Shown here piece after piece: positions 37,450-46,158 of a stretch of DNA of 64,000 nt (position 1 is its first letter; every line of letters starts with the position of its first letter). The DNA is from Cytobacillus purgationiresistens (GTDB taxonomy: Bacteria > Bacillota > Bacilli > Bacillales > Cytobacillaceae). Location of the stretch: the NCBI RefSeq assembly GCF_030813235.1, contig NZ_JAUSUB010000018.1:1-64000 (forward strand), written 5' to 3'. The notes beneath the pieces were generated by a model, which did not search any database, was not told the DNA's origin, and worked only from the letters and a program-made list of their open reading frames with translations. Made by a program: the position numbers and the translations under genes.

Positions 37450-39291
37450 TTAATCTTGTTGAATGGTTTTGTTAAAACTACGTACTGTGGCGAAATAGTA
37501 AATTGTGTAGATCACTGTATAGGCAAGCATCCAGATGATGACTGGTACTAGGAGATCCATCATAAATAGATTTGAGAATGCTGTTAAGGCAACTGCTGCG
37601 TGAATAAGTCCTAATACGAGTGGTGCTGCAAAAATCACACCAACCTGATTGCGAATCGTACGCCTCATTTCTCGTCTCGATACACCAATTTTATGAAGCA
37701 CGGCATATTTTGCTTTATCTTCCTCTGCTTCTGTCATCATTTTAAAGAAAATGATGCTACCGGTTGCTACTAGAAAAACCAGCCCTAAAAAGCTTCCGAC
37801 AAATAGCAACGAACCAGTTGCTTCAATTGAAGCCTTATAGTCTTGTGTCGCACTTGAGAAATTTTCAGTTGAAGCTGCTAATTCCTCTGACAATGCGAAT
37901 TGATTTTTATAATCCTCTACTTTTACAGCTTGATATGTTTTTTCATCTGCTTTGATTTCACTGTATAGCTGATCTGTTACAACTATGGCACTAGCACCAA
38001 GCGTAAATGTATTAAATACAGCTTTGTCATATAATTTCGCCACCGCGAATTCTGCACCATCAATCATTACCGATTCTTCTCTTTGTGACCAGCGCTGATC
38101 ATAAAACGCATCAATCATCAATACTTCTCCTTCATTAGCCACTTGTATATCTGACCATTCCAGGTTTTTCGCCAGTTTTTCAAATGTTGATTGATTAATA
38201 ACTGCATATTCCATTTCATTAATGTCTTGTTCAATTCGCAGTGTCTTACTTTTAATTGTTTCAGCGTGCTCTATAATATCGGGATTAATATCCTGCGGGG
38301 CTCCTTCCCACATAAATGTATATGGAGTATAGGTTTGAACATCCTTTTCTGCATTATAGTAAAGCCCAAACACTGCCCCGCCCGCTGTGATGGTGGTTGC
38401 ACTCAAAGTGGCGATAATAGTCAGCGTTTTCGCATTGCCTCGGATGCGGTACAACAGTTGCGATGCAGTCATTAAGTTTAACCCTTTCCAAGCCCAGCGT
38501 TCCTGTTTTTTCATTACTGATAAAACGTATACAAGTACGCTGCTAAAGATTAATGCCGAGCCAATCACTGTTAAGGCAATAATCACGATCGGCATGGCCA
38601 AGCTAAGCATACGCCAGATTGGGGATGTCATTAAATCCTGCAAAGCCAGCCAATAGGCTGCTGCTAAGGTGGCCACGCCTAAAATAGCTGAAATCAAGCG
38701 CGCCTTTGGCAATTCCTCGCCTTTTTTCTCAGCATGGAATAAATCAATTAGCTTAAACTGATAAATGACGCGATATCCCTGCATCGAGGTAAATAAGAAG
38801 ATAATGAAGAATACAATGAATGTATTGACCACCGCATCCATTGAAAATGCAAATCCAATGACGATATCCAGCCCCATCAATTTCATTAAAATTGTCAATA
38901 ATACGCGTGATAACAAAAAGCCAAGCCCTACTCCAACAACAAGTGAAAGTAATCCGATCATCATATTTTCAAAAAATAACAGAAAGCCGATAGAACGTTT
39001 GCGAACGCCTAAAAGTGAATAAAGCGCCACCTCCTTCTTCCTCTTCTTCATAAAGAATGAATTCGAGTAGGCGATGAAAATCGCCACGAATATCATTAAT
39101 ACAAAGGCGGAAGCGCTCATTATGCCACTAATTTGTTTTGATGTTTCTGCCAGTACACTAATATCCTCGCTATACTTCAGCGTCACAAATGTAAAATAAA
39201 TAACGATTGAAAAGATCGTTGAACCGATATAAAGTGAATAGCTTTTTAAGTTGCGGCGAATATTTTTCAGCGCCAAATCAAATAACGTCAT
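37450..39291 (-). CDS. yxdM: BceB/YxdM-type ABC transporter permease (FtsX-like)
   Basis: 613 residues from ATG 39291 (an earlier GTG at 39300). It has ten membrane segments in the BceB arrangement with a large extracellular domain of about 200 residues between segments 7 and 8 (YNAEKDVQTYTPYTFMWEGA to ALSEELAAST). The N-terminus is typical: LFDLALKNIRRNLKSYSLYI. Such permeases sense or remove peptide antibiotics and signal to a two-component system. The start overlaps the ATPase stop, so the subunits are coupled. Confidence 0.9.
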   Translation of the reverse strand: MTLFDLALKNIRRNLKSYSLYIGSTIFSIVIYFTFVTLKYSEDISVLAETSKQISGIMSASAFVLMIFVAIFIAYSNSFFMKKRKKEVALYSLLGVRKRSIGFLLFFENMMIGLLSLVVGVGLGFLLSRVLLTILMKLMGLDIVIGFAFSMDAVVNTFIVFFIIFLFTSMQGYRVIYQFKLIDLFHAEKKGEELPKARLISAILGVATLAAAYWLALQDLMTSPIWRMLSLAMPIVIIALTVIGSALIFSSVLVYVLSVMKKQERWAWKGLNLMTASQLLYRIRGNAKTLTIIATLSATTITAGGAVFGLYYNAEKDVQTYTPYTFMWEGAPQDINPDIIEHAETIKSKTLRIEQDINEMEYAVINQSTFEKLAKNLEWSDIQVANEGEVLMIDAFYDQRWSQREESVMIDGAEFAVAKLYDKAVFNTFTLGASAIVVTDQLYSEIKADEKTYQAVKVEDYKNQFALSEELAASTENFSSATQDYKASIEATGSLLFVGSFLGLVFLVATGSIIFFKMMTEAEEDKAKYAVLHKIGVSRREMRRTIRNQVGVIFAAPLVLGLIHAAVALTAFSNLFMMDLLVPVIIWMLAYTVIYTIYYFATVRSFNKTIQQD

Positions 39292-40045
39292 GGACGTCAC
39301 CGCCTATTTGCGCCAGTTCAGCTAAGATCATTTGGAAGAATTCCTTGCGTGTTTTCGTTCCACGGAATATTTCCTTGGACAATTGGCCATCCTTGATAAA
39401 TAAAATTCGACGGCAGAAGCTTGCTGCATAAGCATCATGCGTAACCATCATGATCGTTGCTTCATGCTCATCATTTAATTTACTCAAACTTTCCAGCAAG
39501 TCTGCTGCTGATTTCGAATCCAATGCACCAGTAGGCTCATCCGCAAAAATGAGCTTTGGATTTGAGACTAACGCGCGGCTTGCAGCCGTTCGCTGCTTTT
39601 GGCCACCAGAAATCTGGTATGGGTATTTGTCCAGTAGTGGTGTGATACCGAATGTACGGGCAATGGTGTCTACACGTTCTCTAATCTCAGCTGCTGGCTT
39701 TTTCGCAATCGCTAATGGCAGTAAAATATTTTCACGTACGGTTAATGAGTCGAGCAAGTTATAGTCTTGGAAAATGAATCCAAGATGATCACGACGGAAA
39801 TCCGCGAGCGCCTCTTCTTTCATCTTCGCAATATTGTCATGGCCAATCAAAATATCGCCATGCGTCGGTGAATCGATCGTTGCAAGTACATTGAGCAATG
39901 TCGACTTCCCTGCCCCAGAAGGCCCCATCACACCAACAAATTCTCCATGGTCAATCTCAAATGATATATGTTCAAGCGCCTTAAATGTATTCGCGCCTTT
40001 TCCGTAAATTTTTTCAACGTCTTGCACAACTAATAATGGTTCCAT
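39278..40045 (-). CDS. yxdL: BceA/YxdL-type ABC transporter ATPase
   Basis: 255 residues. Walker A GPSGAGKSTLLNVL, Q loop FIFQDYNLLDSL, signature SGGQKQRTAASRAL, Walker B LIFADEPTGALDSKS and H loop MVTHD are all present, so it is an active ATPase of the MacB/BceA class. The start is ATG 40045 with AGAGGTG upstream. It leads the operon with the permease and YxeA, and is divergent from the response regulator, which probably controls it. Confidence 0.93.
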   Translation of the reverse strand: MEPLLVVQDVEKIYGKGANTFKALEHISFEIDHGEFVGVMGPSGAGKSTLLNVLATIDSPTHGDILIGHDNIAKMKEEALADFRRDHLGFIFQDYNLLDSLTVRENILLPLAIAKKPAAEIRERVDTIARTFGITPLLDKYPYQISGGQKQRTAASRALVSNPKLIFADEPTGALDSKSAADLLESLSKLNDEHEATIMMVTHDAYAASFCRRILFIKDGQLSKEIFRGTKTRKEFFQMILAELAQIGGDVHDVI

Positions 40046-40255
40046 CAAATAAGCACCTCTTTCTTATGTCCTTACTATATCGAGCGAACCTTACACTAAA
40101 TTCACGCGTATCTTACAAAATCCTTAAATCACGTATAGAATGAAAATGGAAGACATGTTATTTATTCAAAACGAGTTGCCAGTTGCTTTATACTGTTAGA
40201 AAAGTGCATGGGCATGCGGCAGCGGCTTAGATGAGAAAGAAAGGATGTGCGAGTA

Positions 40256-40966
40256 ATGGAGAAGCCACGCATTTTAATAGTGGATGATGAGAGCGACTTA
40301 TGCCATCTAATAAAAACAGCACTTGTAAAGGAAGGCTTTACCGATATTGAAATGGCTGGTTCTGTACATGAAGGCTGGGAGAAATTCAAAGCCTTTTCAC
40401 CGAATATCGCCATTTTAGATGTAATGCTGCCAGATGGCGAGGGCTATGATTTATGCAACAAGATTCGTGAGATATCGCGCATACCTGTGCTATTTTTATC
40501 TGCTAAATCAGATGAGGTTGATAAGATTTTAGGGTTGGCCATTGGCGGCGATGATTATATTACAAAGCCGTTTAGTCCAAAAGAAGTGGCTTTTCGTGTA
40601 AAAGCACAATTTAGACGCGCGGGCTTATATACGATGGAAGTTCCTGCTCAACCTAATGCCTCCGAAACGATTTCGGTCGGGCCATTTTCAATTAATAATG
40701 ATGAAACAGAAGTGATGAGGAATGGTAAACTCCTTGAACTAACAGCAAAAGAAGTTGGATTAATGGCATGTTTTATGCGCAATCCAAACCGCATTTTAAG
40801 TAAGGAAACACTGTTTGAACGAGTGTGGGGAGAAGATTTTTACGGTGCAGATAATACATTGATGGTCCATATTAGGCGACTCCGCGAAAAGATTGAAGAC
40901 ACCCCTTCAAAGCCAGCTTTTATCATCACTGTCAAAGGTCTTGGCTATAAATTTATAGCGAAATAG
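40256..40966 (+). CDS. OmpR/PhoB-type response regulator
   Basis: 236 residues from ATG 40256 (AAAGGATG 9 nt upstream). The receiver domain has the acidic pocket IVDDESD, phosphoacceptor Asp in IAILDVMLPDGEG and Lys in YITKPFS. The DNA-binding winged helix runs from about residue 135 (LTAKEVGLMACFMRNPNRIL to VKGLGYKFIAK). It is divergent from the ABC operon and immediately followed by its kinase. Most likely regulates the transporter genes through the 210-bp divergent region. Confidence 0.93.
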   Translation: MEKPRILIVDDESDLCHLIKTALVKEGFTDIEMAGSVHEGWEKFKAFSPNIAILDVMLPDGEGYDLCNKIREISRIPVLFLSAKSDEVDKILGLAIGGDDYITKPFSPKEVAFRVKAQFRRAGLYTMEVPAQPNASETISVGPFSINNDETEVMRNGKLLELTAKEVGLMACFMRNPNRILSKETLFERVWGEDFYGADNTLMVHIRRLREKIEDTPSKPAFIITVKGLGYKFIAK

Positions 40967-42355
40967 GTGAATCAAGTGAAATGGAAAATAACAGCCCGCT
41001 ACTTAATTTCGGTGCTCAGCATTGTCTTCATTGTCATTTTCGTCAATACATTTATTTTAATTGGCATGCTATTTTACCAGCAGACTCGCGGGATTGATGA
41101 AGTTTCCAGCGACTCAGGTGAAACCTTTACACGAGAATTCAATAAGTATTTTTCGCTTGAAAATGGACAGCCTGTTGTCTCAGATGAAGGCTTAGAAGCA
41201 CTTCATGCTTTCGGCGGCTGGCTGCAAATTTTAGATAAAAACGGGCAGGTTTTATCATCTGCTCTTGCACCCAATAATGTACCAACACACTACAGCCCAA
41301 TTGAGCTAGTTCACAAATATAAGTATATGGATGATGAGTTTAACACTTATTTTATCGGAGAATTTGAATCTTACAGCTATTTAATCGCTGTCCCGAATTC
41401 TAAAGAAGAACGCGCAGTATTCATGGTGGATGCAGAATCCATTTTGTCTTATGCGACAAAGTCTTTAATCGCTATTATCATCGTCGATCTGCTCATTGCA
41501 ATGCTTGTTGGCTTGCTGTTTAGTACGGTCTTAACAAAGCCAGTTTCCTATTTGATCGACCGAATATCACAGCTCAAAACACGAAATTTCTCTGTGCAAG
41601 AAACGAAAAGACCTGGCATCTACAAACCCGTTTTTGCCAATTTAAATGATGTCTCAAAAACACTGCAAACCCATGAAGAAGAACGATTGAAGCTTGAAAA
41701 CATGCGGGATGAATGGATTAGCAATGTATCTCATGATTTGAAAACGCCCCTCGCCTCCATTCAAGGATATGCGGAATTACTACGCGACTTAGACGTATCG
41801 CAAATCGAACGGTTAGAATACGCTGAAGTCATTGAACGTCAATCGATTTATATGAAGGACCTGCTTGATGACTTTAATTTAACCATGCGCCTGCGCAATC
41901 AGGACATGCCTCTCACCTTGCAGGAAACACGGCTCGAAAGCTTTGTACGTGAAATTGTGATTGACTTGTTAAATGACCCGCAATTTGGCAAATATGAGAT
42001 TTCCTTTACTAGTGCTTCCCCTGATTTGAAGTGGAATATCGACCGCCATCTAATGAAACGCGCCATTTTAAACTTTGTTTACAATGCGCTCATTCACAAT
42101 GATGAAACCGTCGCAGTAACAATTCGTGTCACAGCAGACAGCATTTCCATTGAAGATAACGGAAAAGGCATTGCAGAACGAGACCTTGAACAAATCTTTG
42201 AACGCTACTACCGAGGAACAAATACTGAAAACATTCGCGGCACAGGACTCGGCATGGCGATTTCCAGAGATATCGTTGAGGCACATGACGGAAGCGTGAG
42301 TTTGTCGAGTAAAGTTGGGATTGGTACAGCAGTGGAGATTCGATTGAGTGAATAG
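40967..42355 (+). CDS. Sensor histidine kinase with extracellular domain
   Basis: 462 residues. Two membrane segments (about 15-37 and 167-190) enclose an extracytoplasmic sensor domain of about 130 residues; HAMP follows (FSTVLTKPVSYLIDRISQLK), then HisKA with the phosphoacceptor His in SNVSHDLKTPLASIQGYAEL near residue 255, and HATPase_c (NALIHND N box, DNGKGIAE G1, GTGLGMAIS G2). It abuts the regulator stop; GTG 40976 is an alternative start. Unlike BceS/YxdK intramembrane kinases (about 330 residues, almost no extracellular loop), this one has a real sensor domain, although it neighbours a BceAB-type transporter. Confidence 0.9.
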   Translation: MNQVKWKITARYLISVLSIVFIVIFVNTFILIGMLFYQQTRGIDEVSSDSGETFTREFNKYFSLENGQPVVSDEGLEALHAFGGWLQILDKNGQVLSSALAPNNVPTHYSPIELVHKYKYMDDEFNTYFIGEFESYSYLIAVPNSKEERAVFMVDAESILSYATKSLIAIIIVDLLIAMLVGLLFSTVLTKPVSYLIDRISQLKTRNFSVQETKRPGIYKPVFANLNDVSKTLQTHEEERLKLENMRDEWISNVSHDLKTPLASIQGYAELLRDLDVSQIERLEYAEVIERQSIYMKDLLDDFNLTMRLRNQDMPLTLQETRLESFVREIVIDLLNDPQFGKYEISFTSASPDLKWNIDRHLMKRAILNFVYNALIHNDETVAVTIRVTADSISIEDNGKGIAERDLEQIFERYYRGTNTENIRGTGLGMAISRDIVEAHDGSVSLSSKVGIGTAVEIRLSE

Positions 42356-42479
42356 TGTCTTATGGTGAGGTTTCTGCTTCAACGGTCATTTTATAAGGCT
42401 GTCCCAAAAGGGAGAATCAGCAAAGAAGAATCAAAAATCGGAAATTTAAAAAAGAATCTCTCATTTAAAATGAATTATG

Positions 42480-43620
42480 ATTAGGACACAATTTGTTCGG
42501 TTTTTGCTGATTTGATGTTCTAATCCGATTTTTAGAACACGATTTGATTGGTTTTAGCTAATTTGATGTTCTAATCTGATTTTTAGAACATGATTTGTTC
42601 GATTTTCGCTGATTTGGTGTTCTAATCCGATTATTAAAACATGATTTGTGCGGTTTTGACTGATTTGATGTTCTAATCCGATTATTAGAACACGATTTGT
42701 CCGATTTTTGCTGATTTGGTGTTCTAATCCGATTTTTAGAACACAATTTGTTCGATTTTCGCTGATTTGATGTTCTAATCCGATTATTAGAACACGATTG
42801 GTTCGATTTTCGCTGATTTGATGTTCTAATCCGATTTTTAGAACACAATTTGTTCGATTTTTGCTGATTTGATGTTCTAATCCGATTTTTAGAACACGAT
42901 TTGTTCGGTTTTGACTGATTTGATGTTCTAATCCGATTATTAGAACACGATTTGTTCGATTTTCGCTGATTTGGTGTTCTAATCCGATTATTAAAACATG
43001 ATTTGTGCGGTTTTGACTGATTTGATGTTCTAATCCGATTTTTAGAACACGATTTGTTTGATTTTCGCTGACTGATTTGATGTTCTAATCCGATTTTTAG
43101 AACATGATTTGTTCGATTTTTGCTGATTTGGTGTTCTAATCCGATTTTTAGAACACGATTTGATTGGTTTTAGCTAATTTGATGTTCTAATCTGATTTTT
43201 AGAACATGATTTGTTCGATTTTCGCTGATTTGGTGTTCTAATCCGATTATTAAAACATGATTTGTGCGGTTTTGACTGATTTGATGTTCTAATCCGATTA
43301 TTAGAACACGATTTGTTCGATTTTCGCTGATTTGATGTTCTAATCCGATTTTTAGAACACGATTTGATTGGTTTTAGCTAATTTGATGTTCTAATCTGAT
43401 TTTTAGAACACGATTTGTCCGATTTTTGCTGATTTGGTGTTCTAATCCGATTTTTAGAACACAATTTGTTCGATTTTCGCTGATTTGATGTTCTAATCCG
43501 ATTATTAGAACACGATTGGTTCGATTTTCGCTGATTTGATGTTCTAATCCGATTATTAGAACACGATTGGTTCGATTTTCGCTGATTTGATGTTCTAATC
43601 CGATTTTTAGAATACAGATT
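42480..43620. repeat. 22-unit tandem array of 51-bp hairpin repeats
   Basis: TGTTCTAAT recurs at a 51-bp spacing about 22 times from near 42510 to 43590 (one interval is a few bases longer, at about 43070). Each unit contains an inverted repeat TGTTCTAAT-CCGATT-ATTAGAACA (9-bp stem), or an 8-bp version when the loop end reads TTTTT, then a spacer like CGATTTTCGCTGATTTG. Higher-order structure is visible: units with GATTGGTTTTAGCTAATTTG recur near 42550, 43160 and 43370, and units with TTAAAACATGATTTGTGCGG near 42635, 42990 and 43250, implying block duplications. A period divisible by three makes spurious repetitive frames. Confidence 0.96.
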
Positions 43621-43670
43621 GATCGGGGCTAAGACTTTTTTTGTGCTAATTTGCCAAAAAAAACCTCCTT

Positions 43671-43722
43671 AAGAAAAGAGTCTGTCCAAGGTACAAAATG
43701 ACCTTTGGACAGACTCTTTCTT
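43671..43722. terminator. Terminator of metNIQ
   Basis: AAAGAGTCTGTCCAAAGGT pairs with ACCTTGGACAGACTCTTTT, a very long stem ending in T-rich sequence on both sides. Confidence 0.92.
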
Positions 43723-43729
43723 GATCTCT

Positions 43730-44560
43730 TTATTTAAAAGCTGGAATGGCTGTTTCATCATAATTTTCTTCCAGGAATTCGCGTACTTCCGGACTCGTCA
43801 TGACTTCGGCTAATTTTTGAATGGGCTCCGAGTCTGCATTATCTTTGCGTGCTACTAGGGTTATCGCAAATTCATTATCTACTCCTTCAGTTAAGAGTGC
43901 ATCACTTTTTGGTGTCAATCCAAGCGGTGAAGCATAAGCAGGTGTCATGACTACTGCATCTGCATCATCATACATTCTCGCTAACATTAATAAATCTACT
44001 TCTTCAAACTTAAAGTTTTTTGGGTTGTCAACAATATCAGCTTTCGTATAATATGGACCCGTTTTTTCTTGTAATGTGATGACATCATGTTGAGCTAACA
44101 GAGCCAATGAACGATCTATATTTGAAATGTCATTCGCAATGGCAATTACAGCACCCTCCGGTAATTCTTCCACCGAATTGTATTCTTTAGAGTACACACC
44201 ATAATTCGCAAAATAGATAGGTGTAATTGGCACTAGTTCTGCCTCATTGTTTCGATTAAATTCCTCCATATAAGGAACATGCTGAAAGAAGTTTGCATCC
44301 ACTTCTTTTGCCGCAAGTGCACTGTTAGGCTGAACATTATCACCTAATACAACCATTTCGAGGTTAATGCCGTCCTCTGCTAGTTTTGGTTTCACAAGCT
44401 CAAGAATTTCCGTCATTGGGGGAATCAGTGAAGCTACTTTCAATGTTACTTCTTCATTGCCATTACCTTGCGCTTTTTCACTATCTTTGGCTTCATTATC
44501 TTGACCGCAGCCAGCTAAAATAAATAGGAACACGGTCATAAGTAAAAGGATTTTCTTCAT
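43730..44560 (-). CDS. metQ: Methionine ABC transporter substrate-binding lipoprotein (NlpA family)
   Basis: 276 residues from ATG 44560 (GGAGG 8 nt upstream). Lipoprotein signal with lipobox LAGC near residue 18, then an NlpA-type binding fold: VASLIPPMTEILELVKPKLA, NFFQHVPYMEEFN, VAIANDISNIDRSLALLAQH, DADAVVMTPAYASPLGLTP. It captures methionine (probably L- and D-forms or sulfoxide) outside the membrane for MetNI. Last gene of metNIQ, 19 nt after metI. Confidence 0.93.
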   Translation of the reverse strand: MKKILLLMTVFLFILAGCGQDNEAKDSEKAQGNGNEEVTLKVASLIPPMTEILELVKPKLAEDGINLEMVVLGDNVQPNSALAAKEVDANFFQHVPYMEEFNRNNEAELVPITPIYFANYGVYSKEYNSVEELPEGAVIAIANDISNIDRSLALLAQHDVITLQEKTGPYYTKADIVDNPKNFKFEEVDLLMLARMYDDADAVVMTPAYASPLGLTPKSDALLTEGVDNEFAITLVARKDNADSEPIQKLAEVMTSPEVREFLEENYDETAIPAFK

Positions 44561-44578
44561 TATGTTTTCCTCCATTAG

Positions 44579-45241
44579 TTATCTTTTATCAATCATTCTT
44601 GATACAGTGGTTCCAGTGAATTGTATAAGCTGAACCAGTATGACCATGATGATAATCATATATATCATCAAATCAGTTTTAAATTGCTGATAGCCGTAAC
44701 GAATGGCAAAGTCACCTATGCCACCGCCTCCCACCACTCCCATAATCGTTGAATAGGAGATGAAACTGATAATCGATGTGGTTAATCCGAGAACTAGTCC
44801 AGAACGGGCCTCGACATAAAGAAATTTAAAGATCACTTCCTTAACAGAAGCACCCATTGAAATAGCTGCTTCCATCACACCCCTTGGCACGTCCAATAAA
44901 GATTGCTCGACCAATCGCGAATAATGGGCAATCGCGATGATGGATAGCGGAATGGTTGCAGCTGCTGTGCCAATAGCAGTCCCGATGATGAATCTTGTAA
45001 ATGGGATTAAAAAAACTACCAATAATAAAAACGGGAAAGAACGGATAATATTGACGAATAAATTTAATGTCGAAAAAACAAACTTGTTCTCAATCATTTG
45101 CCCCTTCCTGCAAAGGAAAAGCAATGTTCCAACCGGGAGCCCTATTAGAACGGCAGCGAAAATAGAAACACCCACCATTACAAAGGTTTCGCCAATCGCT
45201 CCCCAAATCTCAGCTTCATATTGAACTAATATCTCAGGCAT
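44579..45241 (-). CDS. metI: Methionine ABC transporter permease
   Basis: 220 residues from ATG 45241 (GGTGAG upstream; an ATG at 45256 is less likely). Five membrane segments; family marks GETFVMVGVSIFAAVLIGLP, NIIRSFPFLLLVVFLIPFTR and the EAA loop GVMEAAISMGASVKEVIFKF, which contacts MetN. It overlaps the end of metN by 8 nt. Confidence 0.94.
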   Translation of the reverse strand: MPEILVQYEAEIWGAIGETFVMVGVSIFAAVLIGLPVGTLLFLCRKGQMIENKFVFSTLNLFVNIIRSFPFLLLVVFLIPFTRFIIGTAIGTAAATIPLSIIAIAHYSRLVEQSLLDVPRGVMEAAISMGASVKEVIFKFLYVEARSGLVLGLTTSIISFISYSTIMGVVGGGGIGDFAIRYGYQQFKTDLMIYMIIIMVILVQLIQFTGTTVSRMIDKR

Positions 45242-45983
45242 GGTGCATCTCACCATCCTTTGTTAGTTGTTCTACAAAGCGTTTGGGACTATCATCTATA
45301 TCTTGGATTCCCTTTGGTTCAATTGATACTTCTTCATAGATTTCGCCATCTGTCATGACCGTTACGCGATTGCAAATGCTCTTAATCACTTCCATCTCAT
45401 GACTGACAATGACAATGGTCACACCGAGACTTTTATTTACATTTTCTAACACACCTAATATTTCAGCCGTGGTATTCGGATCAAGCGAAGAGGTTGGTTC
45501 ATCGCATAGCAGCACTTGCGGGTTATTCGCCAATGCCCTTGCAATAGCCACACGCTGTTTTTCTCCACCGCTTAATTGTGAAGGATATTTTTCCATGAAA
45601 GTCTCGAGTCCGACAAATTGCAGACACTCCATCACGCGGTTCCGACGTTCTTTCTTTGGATAGTTTGCCAATTCCAAAGATACAGCCACATTCTCGAAAA
45701 CCGTTTTATTCGCCACTAGATTAAAATGCTGAAAGATCATCCCTATTGATTTCCGTGCTTGTCGAAGATCTATGCTGCTCAAGCTTGTCAGCTTTTGATC
45801 ATTCACTTCCACTTCACCATCATCTGGGGATTCCAACAAATTCATTAGCCGCAGCAAGGTTGATTTACCCGCGCCGCTCGCTCCGATGATTCCATGGATC
45901 TCACCTTTATTTATTACTAAAGAGACAGACTTAATGGCCTGGAACTGCGAAAAATTTTTACTCACTTGATGTAATTTAATCAT
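45234..45983 (-). CDS. metN: Methionine ABC transporter ATP-binding protein
   Basis: 249 residues from ATG 45983 (AAAGGGG 7 nt upstream). Walker A GASGAGKSTLLRL, signature LSGGEKQRVAIARAL, Walker B VLLCDEPTSSLDP and IVSHEMEV. MetN proteins usually reach about 340 residues because of a C-terminal ACT-like (NIL) regulatory domain that binds methionine; here the protein ends soon after the ATPase core, so this feedback domain is missing. Confidence 0.9.
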   Translation of the reverse strand: MIKLHQVSKNFSQFQAIKSVSLVINKGEIHGIIGASGAGKSTLLRLMNLLESPDDGEVEVNDQKLTSLSSIDLRQARKSIGMIFQHFNLVANKTVFENVAVSLELANYPKKERRNRVMECLQFVGLETFMEKYPSQLSGGEKQRVAIARALANNPQVLLCDEPTSSLDPNTTAEILGVLENVNKSLGVTIVIVSHEMEVIKSICNRVTVMTDGEIYEEVSIEPKGIQDIDDSPKRFVEQLTKDGEMHHA

Positions 45984-46089
45984 AAAAAAACCCCTTTCTA
46001 TTATGGGAAAGGTGATCATAACGTCTATTATTATAGCCTAATAATTTTAGGATGTCATTTTGGCAGAAGATTTAGTCAACTAGGGCGAA

Positions 46090-46130
46090 TAGAAAGATCC
46101 AGCTCCATTCGACGGGGCCGGACCTTTTAT
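46090..46130 (-). terminator. Terminator of the TerD-vWA gene
   Basis: GGTCCGGCCCC-GTCGAAT-GGAGCTGGATC, an 11-bp stem with G-U pairs, followed by TTTCT on the minus strand. Confidence 0.55.
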
Positions 46131-46158
46131 AGCATTTGCTTGCAATCATTTTCTTATC

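Noticed and set aside
42558-42848. Repetitive 96-residue protein on the minus strand (RIRTSNQRKSN-type repeats)
   Set aside because: It exists only because the 51-bp DNA repeat is a multiple of three. There is no ribosome site, and the frame breaks where the repeat length changes.
46020-46158. S-box riboswitch upstream of metN
   Set aside because: The gap is only about 140 bases, contains the TerD terminator, and lacks the conserved S-box stems.
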